From the NCBI RefSeq assembly GCF_900445255.1, contig NZ_UAPU01000005.1, positions 631,001 to 695,000 on the forward strand: DNA of 64,000 nt, written 5' to 3'. Position 1 is the stretch's first letter; every line of letters starts with the position of its first letter. Both the position numbers and the translations under genes were made by a program. The notes under the pieces were generated by a model. That model searched no databases and had not been told where the DNA came from. It saw only the letters and a program-made list of their open reading frames with translations. This DNA is from Anaerobiospirillum thomasii (GTDB lineage Bacteria > Pseudomonadota > Gammaproteobacteria > Enterobacterales > Succinivibrionaceae). This document shows, in pieces, positions 39,651 to 49,381 of the stretch.

Positions 39651-40775
39651 ATGCACAACAATCTTCTTAAGGGGGTCAGCGCTGTCTTTGGTGCTATGGC
39701 CCTGAGCTCAGCTGCCATGGCTGCAGATGTCAACATCTGGAACTGGAGTGATTACATGGGCGAGACCACTGTAGCTGATTTTGAAAAGGCTGCAAATCTT
39801 GATGCCAATTATGCCATGTTTGACTCTAATGAACTTGTAGAGGCAAGGTTGCTCTCTGGCCACTCAGGTTTTGATGTTACTATGATGACATCCTACTATA
39901 TTCCACGTCTTGCCAAAGCCGGAGCTCTTGAAAAACTCGATAAAAGTCTGCTGTCAAATTATGACAAGCTGGATAAAAAGCGTATGGAAATGCTCGCTTC
40001 CATTGACGAGGGCAACAATTATGCCATTCCTTTTGCCGAAATTTCTTTAGGCTTTGGCTACAATCAGGAAAAGATTGATGAGATTTTTGGCAAAGGTACA
40101 GTTATTGATAAATGGGAATTTATCTTTAACAAGGAAAACTCAAGAAAGCTTAAAAAATGCGGCATAGCTGTGCTTGACTCACCAATTGAGGTTATCTCAT
40201 CTGTCATGCACTATCTAAAAGAGGATCCAACATCTGAAAAGGCTGCAGATTATGCCAAGGCCAAGGAGCTTTTAACCTCACTTGCCACAGATGTATCATA
40301 CTTTCACTCATCACGTTATATAAACGATCTGGCCTCAGGTGATATCTGCTTTGCCATTGGCTATTCAGGCGATATTCTGCAGGCTGCCGACAGAGCTGTT
40401 ACAGCCAAGCGCGGCTATACCATCAAATATGAGTTCCCACGCGACGGTTCACTTTTATGGTATGACTGCTGGGCCATTCCAAAGGGTGCTTCAAATTTTG
40501 AAAATGGCCACAAATGGATTAACTTCCTGATGGAAAAAGAGGTGGCAAGCTCTGTATCAAATCAGATTCGCTACATTCTGCCTGTAACAGATGCCATGGA
40601 ACTTTTAGCCACCGAGCTTAAGGAGAATAAATCTGTAAATCTTGATGAGGAGCATTTAAAGGCCGCCTACTTCCCTACTCCGCCTACAGCCAAGGTCTCA
40701 AGAATTACCAACAATATCTGGAATTACATGAAGTTAAATTCAGATAATGAAGATGACGGCAGTGGCTGGGAATAA
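39651..40775 (+). CDS. Spermidine/putrescine-type ABC transporter substrate-binding protein
   Basis: 374 residues with a signal peptide ending in AMAA. VNIWNWSDYMGETTVADFEK and FDVTMMTSYYIPRLAKAGAL are typical of PotD/PotF proteins, as is LLWYDCWAIPKGASN. It should bind polyamines in the periplasm. No permease or ATPase genes are adjacent, so it is an orphan that must work with a transporter elsewhere or as a sensor. I choose ATG 39651 because GAGG then has normal spacing; an ATG six bases earlier is too close. Confidence 0.88.
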   Translation: MHNNLLKGVSAVFGAMALSSAAMAADVNIWNWSDYMGETTVADFEKAANLDANYAMFDSNELVEARLLSGHSGFDVTMMTSYYIPRLAKAGALEKLDKSLLSNYDKLDKKRMEMLASIDEGNNYAIPFAEISLGFGYNQEKIDEIFGKGTVIDKWEFIFNKENSRKLKKCGIAVLDSPIEVISSVMHYLKEDPTSEKAADYAKAKELLTSLATDVSYFHSSRYINDLASGDICFAIGYSGDILQAADRAVTAKRGYTIKYEFPRDGSLLWYDCWAIPKGASNFENGHKWINFLMEKEVASSVSNQIRYILPVTDAMELLATELKENKSVNLDEEHLKAAYFPTPPTAKVSRITNNIWNYMKLNSDNEDDGSGWE

Positions 40776-40784
40776 AGATAGATA

Positions 40785-40808
40785 AAAGGTCAGAGCGCTC
40801 TGACCTTT
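40785..40808. terminator. Hairpin after the PotD-like gene
   Basis: A perfect 12-bp dyad, AAAGGTCAGAGC and GCTCTGACCTTT. The T-run is short, so it may act with the next hairpin as a tandem terminator. Confidence 0.75.
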
Positions 40809-40827
40809 AATTGAACTCAAGACATTT

Positions 40828-40858
40828 AAAAAGGAGCATATTTGCTCCTTTTTTTTAA
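40828..40858. terminator. Bidirectional terminator between the PotD-like gene and NDH-2
   Basis: AAAAAGGAGCA and TGCTCCTTTTT with a short loop and T-runs on both strands, suiting the convergent genes. Confidence 0.85.
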
Positions 40859-40859
40859 A

Positions 40860-42236
40860 CTATTCTGTGCGACTTTTTATATGCTGCATCTCCTGCATAT
40901 TTTCAAGCTCACCCCAGTGCTTTAACTGCTCCTGCATTTCACGCTCTCTTAAAATCTTAGGCTTGGCTGCAGTTAAAATCATACGATTGGATTTGTCATA
41001 GGTAACATAGCTCCAGCTCCAGTCAAAGAGTACTGAGAGTTTATTCTTGATACCAAGAATGGAGCGCAGGTGTACCACCATCCACAGCATCCAGGCAAAC
41101 ATGCCGGCAAAGCGCATACCAAAGACATCTGCTACAGCCTTGTTGCGGCCTATAGTGGCCATGGAGCCTAAATCCTTGTACTTAAATGGCTTTAAAGGCT
41201 TGTTATTGAGCATGGCCTTTAGGTTGTCGGCAAGATTCTTACCCTGCTGAATAGAAGGCTGAGCCATCTGCGGATGTCCTTTAGGGAATTTCTTGTCCTT
41301 ATCGAGCATAAGAGCAATATCGCCGATGGCAAAGATATTGTCAGTGCCTATAACCTTGTTGTACTCATCTACAAGCACACGTCCGCCAGGTCCAAACTGA
41401 TTGTCCTTTAAACCTATAATCTTATTGCCAATAATACCGCACACCCACATAAAGGTACGGGTACGTATGGTTCTGCCATTGTTTAAAATAGCCACATTAT
41501 CCTTATAGTCAGTAACTCTGGTATTTAAAATAACCTCAACCCCAAGCTTTTCTAAAAAGGCCAGTGACTTTTTAGAGGCTTTAGCTGACATAGATGGCAA
41601 GAGGCGATCTGATGACTGCACGAGATAAATATTCATGCGCTCTGAGTCCATATCAGGATAATCCTTTGGCAACACATATTTTTTCATCTCGGCAATGGCG
41701 CCAGCCAGCTCCACACCTGTAGGACCGCCGCCTACAATAACAATGTTTAGCAGATCCTGTTTCTCCTGCTCGGTAAAACAGGTAACAGCGCGCTCAAAAT
41801 TTGATAATAGCGCATTTCTAAGACCCATGGACTCTGCTACAGTCTTCATAGGCATAGCGGCATCTTCAATATTTTTATTGCCATAGAAATTGGTGGTTGA
41901 GCCATGAGCTAAAACCAGATAATCATAGGTCAGCTTGCCAATTGAAGTCTGAATATATGATTCTTCAGGGAATACGGCACGCATTTCTGCCATTCTGAAA
42001 TAATAGTCCTCTCTGTCCTCAAAGATCTTGCGATATGGGAAGGAGATGGAACTTGGCTGCAGACCTGAGGTGCCTACCTGATAAATTAGCGGCGGAAACT
42101 GATGGAAATTATTTTTATCCACCAGCACCACCTGAAATCCTGAATTTTTAAGGTCCAGTGCCAGACGCAGACCTCCAAAGCCACCACCTACGATAACAAC
42201 ACGACGCTTGTTGGTTGCCTCAATATTTACGCTCAC
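40860..42236 (-). CDS. Type II NADH:quinone oxidoreductase (NDH-2)
   Basis: 458 residues with two dinucleotide-binding folds. The FAD fold is RVVIVGGGFGGLRLALDL and the NADH fold is NIVIVGGGPTGVELAGAIAEM. A further FAD contact is NIFAIGDIALM. A C-terminal hydrophobic helix (residues about 375-400, FAGMFAWMLWMVVHL) anchors it to the membrane. It feeds electrons from NADH to quinone without pumping protons. The start is a GTG preceded by AGGAGG. It stands alone. Confidence 0.92.
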   Translation of the reverse strand: MSVNIEATNKRRVVIVGGGFGGLRLALDLKNSGFQVVLVDKNNFHQFPPLIYQVGTSGLQPSSISFPYRKIFEDREDYYFRMAEMRAVFPEESYIQTSIGKLTYDYLVLAHGSTTNFYGNKNIEDAAMPMKTVAESMGLRNALLSNFERAVTCFTEQEKQDLLNIVIVGGGPTGVELAGAIAEMKKYVLPKDYPDMDSERMNIYLVQSSDRLLPSMSAKASKKSLAFLEKLGVEVILNTRVTDYKDNVAILNNGRTIRTRTFMWVCGIIGNKIIGLKDNQFGPGGRVLVDEYNKVIGTDNIFAIGDIALMLDKDKKFPKGHPQMAQPSIQQGKNLADNLKAMLNNKPLKPFKYKDLGSMATIGRNKAVADVFGMRFAGMFAWMLWMVVHLRSILGIKNKLSVLFDWSWSYVTYDKSNRMILTAAKPKILREREMQEQLKHWGELENMQEMQHIKSRTE

Positions 42237-42342
42237 TTTTTAAGCCTCCTGAAAGAACGCCCTATTATCCGCTGTATTTTTCAAGATTAACGACAAATTG
42301 CATATTTTAGTCAAAAGATAACAATTTTATACTTTAAAAAAA

Positions 42343-44871
42343 TTATGTTAAAGCTTTTTTATTATCTTTGTAAATGTCTATCTGCAGGACATTTATATCC
42401 TCTTTTAAAAGATTCAGTACTGACTGCATACTGCTTTTTTCTATACAGCCTCTGATCTTGGAAATTTCATTTAAATATTCATTTAAAGCAAAATTGTATG
42501 GACAATTGTCAGGTGTACCGTCCACAATTTTTATATCAATTTTAAGAGCACTGTGTATAAAGGCGCTAAAACGCGTGGTGATATTGTGCAGCCAGCTTGG
42601 ATCACCTGTCATTAATGAATATTTGGCATTGATAAGCAATGTCCAGTGAGCCTTGTCATTAGCATCAACCATACGCTCACTCTCAGTTAAAAGAGCATAG
42701 TCAGGCCCTCTCTGATAACCTGCATCTACTATATCCTTATACCATGGATCATACTCTTTAACTTTATAGTAAAAATCCTCTGGAGTCTTGAGCTCTTTTC
42801 CTGCAAAACTCAGGGCATGACTGGAGCTACTCTCTATTATCTCACGCTGAGCTGCACTTACATGCAAAGGATTGCCATCAACTATGGCAGCACTATTGTC
42901 ACTATCATCTGTACTTAGTGATGATGGCATATCAAGATCAAAGCCATCAGTGCTTTGCAAATACTCATAGTACTCATCATCACTCTCATCTGCAGCATAA
43001 GTATCAGCACTTTCAGGGTAAAGATCCTCTGCGCCGTCATTTAAATCAATGGCATCATTAGTGTAATTATCAGTCCTGCTCTGCTCTTTCTTTAAATCTC
43101 TGCCGCTTGTATCTGTACTCTCATATGTATTTAAGACACTGCCCTGTGCTGATGTCTGCATGGAGGTTATAGACTGTGTGCTGTGACTTGCAAAACTGTC
43201 ATGTTCTATATTATCTGTCTTCAAAGATGCAATACTGTCTGTAGCTCCACTTTGCTCCTGAACATAAGATAGGACAAAGTCCTCTTGGCTCTTATTACTC
43301 TCAACCACAGTGCTCAAAGGTGTAGTATCTGTATGATTCATGGCACTTTGTTCCATCTGTGATGCTAGCTGTGATACTACATGAGATGGTGCATGCACCA
43401 CTGTCTGTGATGCTCTCTGATTTGATTTCTGAGCACTTGCTACATTATTTTCAGCTCTCTGTCTTGCCTTTTGCAGTATGCTCTCAAAGCTCTCATCCTC
43501 ATCATCCTGGCCTAAAAAATCAAGGCCAGAGATATTGACACTTTGTACTGCCATTTGCTCTTTTATATATTCAGCAGCCTTTTTATGCCTTCTTGGAGTA
43601 TAGTTATTAAGATTAAAGATACTTTGTGTACCATTATCTGCACTTGTAGTTAAGGTTGATGAAGATACACTCTGTCTACTCACAGCTTTTTGTGTGTAAG
43701 CAGTATTTTGTGCACTGTATATTGTATCAGTACTTACAGAAGCACTGAGTGCAAGGCTTTGCGGTGTATTATCGACAGTATCAGGATGTAGAGTTACTGC
43801 GCTGATATTATCTGCACAGACCTCTGTATTAGCCTTGTCTGTATTAGAAGCATCTATAGAGCTCTTAGCTGCAGCTGTATTTTCTAAAGCTGCATTAACT
43901 GTACCTGCACTATCCTGACTTACAGCAAAGATATTATCAGAGCCTGTATTATTTACAGCATGATCTGAGCTTGGTACATCAGATATAAACTGTTGTGCCT
44001 GTATAGGCTGTACGTCCTTTGTATCAAGCATACTGCCCTGATTTAAATTGGCAGTTGCCAAAGGCTCTTGAGATGGTGTATTAGTATTATCATCAAATAA
44101 AGCTGAAGCTAGAGCCTGAGCCTGTAAAAAGCCATCTTTTCTTTGCTCTTTACTCTTTTTTACACCATTGTCAGTCTTATCATCTACCTTTGTCTTATGC
44201 ATAGCAGTGTGCACAGACATTGGATCTGCCATAACATCAGATCTGCTTTGATCTATAGCCAAAGGCAGGCTATCTGCCACTGTATCAGTCATTGATTCAG
44301 GCCTGTCTTGCATCATACTCTCTGGCATAAAGCTGCTATTATCTTTAATATCAGGCTCAAAAGGCGGTATATCAGTATTTACTGTATTTATAACATCAGG
44401 TGATGATAGGCTGTCTTGATTCAAATTATCTACCCTGCCATCTTCATCTGGCATGAGAGCCGTATTATTAAATGAAGATCCGGCTGAGGCTGCAGCTCCA
44501 AGCTCCATAGCAAGGCGTGCAGCATGGGCAAGCTGTCTTGATGTTGAGCTGCTCTGTGTCTTTTTTATCTGCGATTTTAAATTGCTATTATACTCTTTAA
44601 TAGCCTTTAAATAGCTTTCAATTAGATTTGCAACCTCGGTTAAGTCCTCATCATCATGACTTTCAATTGCAAGTGATACTGCAGGTGATGGTACAGTTTT
44701 TGTACGCTCTAAAATCTCATCGGCTATAGCTTTTTCTTTGTGAATAAGCTTATCAAGAGGCACACTCTGATAATCCTGTGGTGCTGATTTTACAGTATTG
44801 CTTAAAGCCTGTAGCGATCTTGTAGCTGCACTTATATCAAGAACATTGCTGTCAGGACCAATAGATGGCAC
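42343..44871 (-). CDS. dnaX: DNA polymerase III tau-specific C-terminal part (frameshift continuation of dnaX)
   Basis: An 842-codon open frame that continues dnaX after a -1 shift at 45001-45010; the frame is open from the slip site, so the apparent GTG start at 44871 is probably not used. The last 140 residues resemble the tau domain that binds the polymerase alpha subunit: DKAHWTLLINAKYSLMTGDP and AALNEYL-type spacing near FALNEYLNEISKIRGCIE. The roughly 650 residues in between are Ser/Asp/Asn/Thr-rich, with many short repeats and no fold that I recognise. Tau would total about 1250 residues, against 643 in E. coli. The part is translated as tau, not as a separate protein; that is inference from the layout. 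Confidence 0.8.
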   Translation of the reverse strand: MPSIGPDSNVLDISAATRSLQALSNTVKSAPQDYQSVPLDKLIHKEKAIADEILERTKTVPSPAVSLAIESHDDEDLTEVANLIESYLKAIKEYNSNLKSQIKKTQSSSTSRQLAHAARLAMELGAAASAGSSFNNTALMPDEDGRVDNLNQDSLSSPDVINTVNTDIPPFEPDIKDNSSFMPESMMQDRPESMTDTVADSLPLAIDQSRSDVMADPMSVHTAMHKTKVDDKTDNGVKKSKEQRKDGFLQAQALASALFDDNTNTPSQEPLATANLNQGSMLDTKDVQPIQAQQFISDVPSSDHAVNNTGSDNIFAVSQDSAGTVNAALENTAAAKSSIDASNTDKANTEVCADNISAVTLHPDTVDNTPQSLALSASVSTDTIYSAQNTAYTQKAVSRQSVSSSTLTTSADNGTQSIFNLNNYTPRRHKKAAEYIKEQMAVQSVNISGLDFLGQDDEDESFESILQKARQRAENNVASAQKSNQRASQTVVHAPSHVVSQLASQMEQSAMNHTDTTPLSTVVESNKSQEDFVLSYVQEQSGATDSIASLKTDNIEHDSFASHSTQSITSMQTSAQGSVLNTYESTDTSGRDLKKEQSRTDNYTNDAIDLNDGAEDLYPESADTYAADESDDEYYEYLQSTDGFDLDMPSSLSTDDSDNSAAIVDGNPLHVSAAQREIIESSSSHALSFAGKELKTPEDFYYKVKEYDPWYKDIVDAGYQRGPDYALLTESERMVDANDKAHWTLLINAKYSLMTGDPSWLHNITTRFSAFIHSALKIDIKIVDGTPDNCPYNFALNEYLNEISKIRGCIEKSSMQSVLNLLKEDINVLQIDIYKDNKKALT

Positions 44872-44990
44872 TAAAGTATTCTTATCTACAATAGTCCTGG
44901 TGTGGGCACTATCATGATTATCCTGAATGTGGCTTGAGACAGGCTCAATATCAATGATGCGGCCTGTGTCTAGTGCTGTGTCACTCTCGC

Positions 44991-46106
44991 CTAGCCAAGC
45001 TTTTTTTTTTCAGGTGTAAAGGCTATAAGACGCAAAATAGTCATTTCAAAGGCACTTTTTGGATCTGAGTACGGCATCTCTTTGATGCCCTCAAGCACTA
45101 TCTGATAGTAAAGCTGTAAATCCTGAGGTTTAAACACTCTGGCATAGGTGTTTAAAAGCTCATTGTCATGACTAAAGAGGCTAAGAGAACTGCCACCTAA
45201 CATCTGATATAGGGCAATATCATGCAGAGCAACAGACAGATCCTCTAAAAGATTTTTATAGGATGGGGCAAAGGCTGCAATATGCTCAAGCACTGATGGC
45301 AGCTTATTGTCATCAGATGGCAAGAGCAGATTTAAAACATCGCTTATATAGCTCTCACCTGCAGAACCTAACATGGCATTGACTTTATCATAGGCAATGA
45401 CACCAGAGCCCAAGGCTATGGCCTGATCACACAGAGATAAGGCATCGCGCATACTGCCGCGGGCCTTTTTGGCTATAAGATGTACAGCCTTTCCCTCACA
45501 TGGGATCTGCTCTTTGGCACAGATATCTGTGATTCTGTTTTCAATCTGCTCAATACTCAGGGCACGCAGCTGAAACTGCAGACAGCGTGAGAGTACAGTT
45601 ACAGGAATTTTATGCGGATCTGTTGTAGCCAGAATGAATTTTACATAGGCAGGCGGCTCTTCAAGGGTTTTTAAAAGCGCATTGAAACTGCTTGAGGTGA
45701 GCATATGCACCTCATCTATGATATAGATTTTATAGCGCCCCTGCATTGGCGGATACTGTGTATTCTCAAGCATCTGCCTGGTGTCATCCACCTTGGTCTG
45801 AGAGGCCGCATCAATTTCTATAACATCAGGGAAAGTACCTTCGGCAATACCACGGCAGGCATCACAGTGGCCGCATGGGTGTGATGACATACCCTCAAGG
45901 CATTGGAGTGATTTGGCAATAATTCTGGCTATAGTGGTTTTGCCAATGCCGCGCGTACCTGTCAGAAGATAGGCATGATGCAGTCTTTTCTGCTCAATGG
46001 CATTGCCAAGGGCGCAGACCACATGCTCCTGTCCTACCACATCCTCAAAAGTAAGGGGACGGTATTTGCGGGCTAAAGCCTGGTATTCGTAATTTGTACT
46101 TTCCAT
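44991..46106 (-). CDS. dnaX: DNA polymerase III clamp-loader subunit gamma (zero-frame product of dnaX)
   Basis: 371 residues in the zero frame. The N-terminal AAA+ ATPase has Walker A GTRGIGKTT at 50-58, a zinc module with Cys69, 78, 81 and 84, and Walker B/DEVH in IYIIDEVHM. Domain III follows. The zero frame reaches a run of ten A and stops two codons later (KKKLG-stop), which would give the short gamma form. A -1 shift leads into the tau tail. It lies 9 bp downstream of apt, as in E. coli. recR and ybaB, normally downstream, are missing. Confidence 0.95.
   Translation of the reverse strand: MESTNYEYQALARKYRPLTFEDVVGQEHVVCALGNAIEQKRLHHAYLLTGTRGIGKTTIARIIAKSLQCLEGMSSHPCGHCDACRGIAEGTFPDVIEIDAASQTKVDDTRQMLENTQYPPMQGRYKIYIIDEVHMLTSSSFNALLKTLEEPPAYVKFILATTDPHKIPVTVLSRCLQFQLRALSIEQIENRITDICAKEQIPCEGKAVHLIAKKARGSMRDALSLCDQAIALGSGVIAYDKVNAMLGSAGESYISDVLNLLLPSDDNKLPSVLEHIAAFAPSYKNLLEDLSVALHDIALYQMLGGSSLSLFSHDNELLNTYARVFKPQDLQLYYQIVLEGIKEMPYSDPKSAFEMTILRLIAFTPEKKKLG
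45001..45010 (-). promoter_or_regulatory. dnaX slippery A10 frameshift site
   Basis: On the minus strand ten A follow CCTG and precede GCTTGG. The zero frame stops at TAG six bases on. E. coli dnaX uses a -1 ribosomal shift at A AAA AAG, and Thermus dnaX uses transcriptional slippage on nine A. Either mechanism, or both, could work here. I have not identified a firm downstream stem-loop. Confidence 0.85.
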
Positions 46107-46115
46107 CTTTATTGT

Positions 46116-46688
46116 TTAGTGACCTGGAAATTCAAGCAGTGATACGGTCTTTACACCAAAATCTTTTTGTATTCTGGCAGCGCCGCCTAAATCTACAAGC
46201 TCAATTAAAAAGGCAACACAGCACACCTCGCCGCCAAGCTGTCTTATAAGCTTGATCATGGCATCGACAGTACCGCCTGTAGCCAGAAGATCATCTAGCA
46301 CTAAAACCTTTTCGCCTTTTTGTATGGCATCTGTGTGCATCTGCAGAGTATTGCTGCCATATTCAAGATCATAGCGCTCTTGCACATGCTCGCGTGGCAG
46401 TTTGCCAGGTTTTCTGACCATAACAAAGCCTGCATTTAATCTTGCTGCCAGCGGAGCACCGAAAATAAATCCGCGGGCCTCGGCTGAGACAACCTTATCT
46501 ATACCCTGATCCTTGAATATATCAAAGAACAGATCTATTGTCATAGCGAAAGCCTTTTTGTCACAGCACAGCGATGACACATCTCTAAAGAGTATGCCAG
46601 GCTTTGGATAATCGGGAATAGATTTTACAGTTGACTTTAAATATTCAATCTTGGCTGATAAAGCTTCATCAGCATTCTTTTTAAACAT
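46116..46688 (-). CDS. apt: Adenine phosphoribosyltransferase
   Basis: 190 residues. It makes AMP from adenine and PRPP. The PRPP-binding motif is [18 protein letters not shown], and [18 protein letters not shown] and [15 protein letters not shown] are typical of the family. AAAGG lies upstream of the ATG. It is the first gene of an apt-dnaX operon. Confidence 0.97.
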   Translation of the reverse strand: MFKKNADEALSAKIEYLKSTVKSIPDYPKPGILFRDVSSLCCDKKAFAMTIDLFFDIFKDQGIDKVVSAEARGFIFGAPLAARLNAGFVMVRKPGKLPREHVQERYDLEYGSNTLQMHTDAIQKGEKVLVLDDLLATGGTVDAMIKLIRQLGGEVCCVAFLIELVDLGGAARIQKDFGVKTVSLLEFPGH

Positions 46689-47134
46689 ATTACTACCTTT
46701 GCAAGATTTGATCTGACGAGAAATTATACTTGTTTTACCCTTTTATCTCAAGTCAGATAAGGCACGTGTGATAGACTCATACTCAGGTATTTTTTTTATT
46801 TTAAATTGTTAATTATTTTGATAAAAACTGCCAGTTTTTACATACCTAGGATCTTAGTAAAGTCTTGATTTTTAAGCATTTATTAAAATCCAGAAGTTTT
46901 TGGCTTAAAATCATTCCGCAAACCCGCATTCTATCGTGCTAAAAATTAGTGCAAAAGACCTCGATGCGGGTTTTTTGTTTGATTTTTTTGGAAACATACA
47001 ATTCTGATACAAAAAGAGGTTGTTAGAAGTATTAAAAACGATCTAACAGATTGTTTTATAAAGGATTTTTATGGGGTATAGCAAGTTTCCATGGTATAAT
47101 ATACCAAACCAAACCAAACAAAGGAAAACTTGCT
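46689..47134. other. Intergenic region between apt and the IS4-like element
   Basis: 446 bp. It contains the apt promoter on the minus strand, the plus-strand terminator-like hairpin at 46920-46976, and the left end of the IS element. A perfect dyad at 47091-47105 (TGGTATA, A, TATACCA) overlaps the probable transposase promoter. Confidence 0.45.
46920..46976 (+). terminator. Orphan plus-strand hairpin with T-run (possible sRNA terminator)
   Basis: AAACCCGCAT and ATGCGGGTTT form a 10-bp stem around a 34-base loop that itself contains CTAA/TTAG, followed by TTTTTTG. No plus-strand gene lies upstream, so it would end an unannotated transcript, or belong to an ancestral gene removed by the IS element. 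Confidence 0.6.
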
Positions 47135-48571
47135 ATGTCTTTATTATCTCAAATTAATCTCTATATTCAAAGAGCTGAACTCTTAAATATTTTAACCGTC
47201 TTCAGCAAAGAGCTTATTAATAATTTTGCCAGAAAAAATGGCACACTCAAAAGGCAAAGAAAAGTTACAATAGCTGAACTTCTCTCAGCTCTTTTAACAT
47301 ATGCCTCTACTAACCAAAACTCTAACAATATAACCTTTACTTTAAATGGATTTCATAAGTGCTATTCTGACATGTTTGGCATTGATATATCTTCAAAGGC
47401 TCTTCACAACCGTCTGCGTTCAGAGGGACTGCTTGAAGTTATGAAGAATACTATAGAAAACCTCTCTATGCTTGTTAAAGACGATACTAATGAAACTGGT
47501 CTGAAACTGCTTGAGGCTTACAGGCAGAGTGTCGGTGTTAATGATATTATCATGGTGGACGGCTCTGAAATCTCCCTTAGATACTCAGCCTATGACAACT
47601 TTAGCTGCAAGGCTAAAACACGTAATCCTGACAAGACCAACCCTGATAAAAAATCTGCCGCTATTAAACTGCATACGGGGTTTTCTATTGTAAACAATAT
47701 GCCTACACATATTGATATTACGGAGGCTGTAGCCAATGAAAGAGAGCACCTGTCACCAGATATCTATGAGCAGGTGTTATATCTGTGCGACAGGGGATAT
47801 GTATCTGAAGCTTTATATTTGCTACTTATATCCAAGGGGCATTATTTTATATTCAGAGGCAAGGAGAATTGCGCCTATAAGATTATTCATGCAATGGATG
47901 GCAACGGAGCCACGTTACATGAATTTGAAGGATGCAAACCATGTCAGCACTTAAATGGCAGCAAATATCCTCTGGTTGATATGGCTGTGCAGGTTAACGA
48001 TGATACCGTTTTAAGGATGATTCGTATCTATAATCCTGTTGATGATAAATTTAATTATTTCATCACCAACATAGATGCAAGCCGTGTAGCAGCATCAGTT
48101 ATAGCTGATACTTACAGGACGCGCTGGTCCTGCGAGATCATGTTTAAAGCACTTAAAAGTAGCAACAGCCTCTGCTCTATCAATTCGTCCATCAAAGAAA
48201 TTATCCTGCTCTTTATTTATGCAAGTATTGGCTCATACCTCATCAAAAAGCTTATAGCAAAACAGCTTCAGAAAAAGAAAAGAGATGACCAACGTAAAAA
48301 ACGGGAAATATCTCTGTTAAAGATGGCTTCCTCTATCAGAGATATAGGACCATTGTTAAAAGCCATGGTCAAAGGCGCTAAGTCTACAATATACAATGAG
48401 ATCAGCAAGTTTGAAGGTCTTTTAGATTCTATGATGCGAACTAAACCATCACAAAGGGATATAGATCTTAAAAAGGACGTAAGCCTCCTGGTCGATAAAA
48501 TTTACAATACACACCATATGACGAAAGACTTTTTAATACCGCACAAAATTGATGTTACAATCAAGGCTTAA
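47135..48571 (+). CDS. IS4-family transposase
   Basis: 478 residues from ATG 47135, preceded by AAAGGA. The catalytic triad of the DDE fold is visible: Asp in NDIIMVDGSEISLRYS, Asp in YLCDRGYVSEALY, and Glu in the YRTRWSCEIMFKALKS motif, which is the Y-(2)-R-(3)-E-(6)-K signature of IS4 transposases. The frame is intact, so the element could be active. Terminal inverted repeats could not be fixed by eye. Confidence 0.9.
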   Translation: MSLLSQINLYIQRAELLNILTVFSKELINNFARKNGTLKRQRKVTIAELLSALLTYASTNQNSNNITFTLNGFHKCYSDMFGIDISSKALHNRLRSEGLLEVMKNTIENLSMLVKDDTNETGLKLLEAYRQSVGVNDIIMVDGSEISLRYSAYDNFSCKAKTRNPDKTNPDKKSAAIKLHTGFSIVNNMPTHIDITEAVANEREHLSPDIYEQVLYLCDRGYVSEALYLLLISKGHYFIFRGKENCAYKIIHAMDGNGATLHEFEGCKPCQHLNGSKYPLVDMAVQVNDDTVLRMIRIYNPVDDKFNYFITNIDASRVAASVIADTYRTRWSCEIMFKALKSSNSLCSINSSIKEIILLFIYASIGSYLIKKLIAKQLQKKKRDDQRKKREISLLKMASSIRDIGPLLKAMVKGAKSTIYNEISKFEGLLDSMMRTKPSQRDIDLKKDVSLLVDKIYNTHHMTKDFLIPHKIDVTIKA

Positions 48572-48697
48572 GTTCATGGGTATGCAGTTTTTAATAAAAA
48601 ACTACCATTTTTTAACTTTTTTACTTAAATTCTGGCATTTTTTGTTTATAATTTATTATATATGTTCTTATATTTTAATGTCGATTTTGCATAAGTT

Positions 48698-49366
48698 ATG
48701 AACAGATTTGATGCCGTTCTTTTCGATCTTGATGGCACGCTTTTAGATACTGCTCCTGATCTGATTGCAAGCTGCAATCATACCCTTGAGATGTTCAATC
48801 TGCCGCCGGTTGAAAAAGAGCTTTTAATGACCAAGGTTACAGCTGGCATGCGCGAGATGCTAAAGCTTGGTATTGAGCCTCAAAAGCAGGCTTTATATGA
48901 TATTGACGGTAAAATGCGCACAACTTTTGCAAACTACTATACAGAACATATAAATGACTATACCAGAGCCTTTGACGGTATTGAGGATCTTATAGGCAGC
49001 CTCAGAGACAACAGCATTAAAAGTGCTGTGGTTACCAATAAATATGAGCACATGGCACTGCGCCTTATGAGCAAATTTGATTTTGCCACTGACTTTGAGC
49101 TTATACTGGGCTGTGACAGTACCTCACATTCAAAGCCTCATCCTGAGCCTCTTTTAAAAGCTATGGAGAGCATAGGCGTAAGTCCTGATAAAACCCTATA
49201 TGTGGGCGATCATCTTAACGATATAAAGGCTGCCAGGGCCGCCGGCTGTAAAAGCTGCGTGGCACTGTGGGGTTATGGTATAAATGAGTGTGCAGATCCT
49301 GCCACCTGGAATTCAGATTACAGCGCCTGTGATGTATATGCGCTAAAAGAGCTTATTTTTACTTGA
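48698..49366 (+). CDS. gph: HAD-family phosphatase, probable phosphoglycolate phosphatase
   Basis: 222 residues. The HAD nucleophile motif is VLFDLDGTLLDTAPDLIAS. Motif II is SAVVTNK, and motif III/IV is SKPHPEPLL with YVGDHLNDIKAARAAG. The cap region after motif I fits phosphoglycolate phosphatase, which clears 2-phosphoglycolate produced by DNA repair. Other HAD substrates cannot be excluded. It lies just upstream of an outer-membrane protein gene with 15 bp between. Confidence 0.85.
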   Translation: MNRFDAVLFDLDGTLLDTAPDLIASCNHTLEMFNLPPVEKELLMTKVTAGMREMLKLGIEPQKQALYDIDGKMRTTFANYYTEHINDYTRAFDGIEDLIGSLRDNSIKSAVVTNKYEHMALRLMSKFDFATDFELILGCDSTSHSKPHPEPLLKAMESIGVSPDKTLYVGDHLNDIKAARAAGCKSCVALWGYGINECADPATWNSDYSACDVYALKELIFT

Positions 49367-49381
49367 TTATTGGGAAGTTAT

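Noticed and set aside
44869-44871. GTG start for a free-standing 842-residue protein
   Set aside because: The frame is open upstream to the A10 run of dnaX, the C-terminus resembles the tau domain and no clear ribosome site precedes the GTG. A dnaX continuation explains it better.
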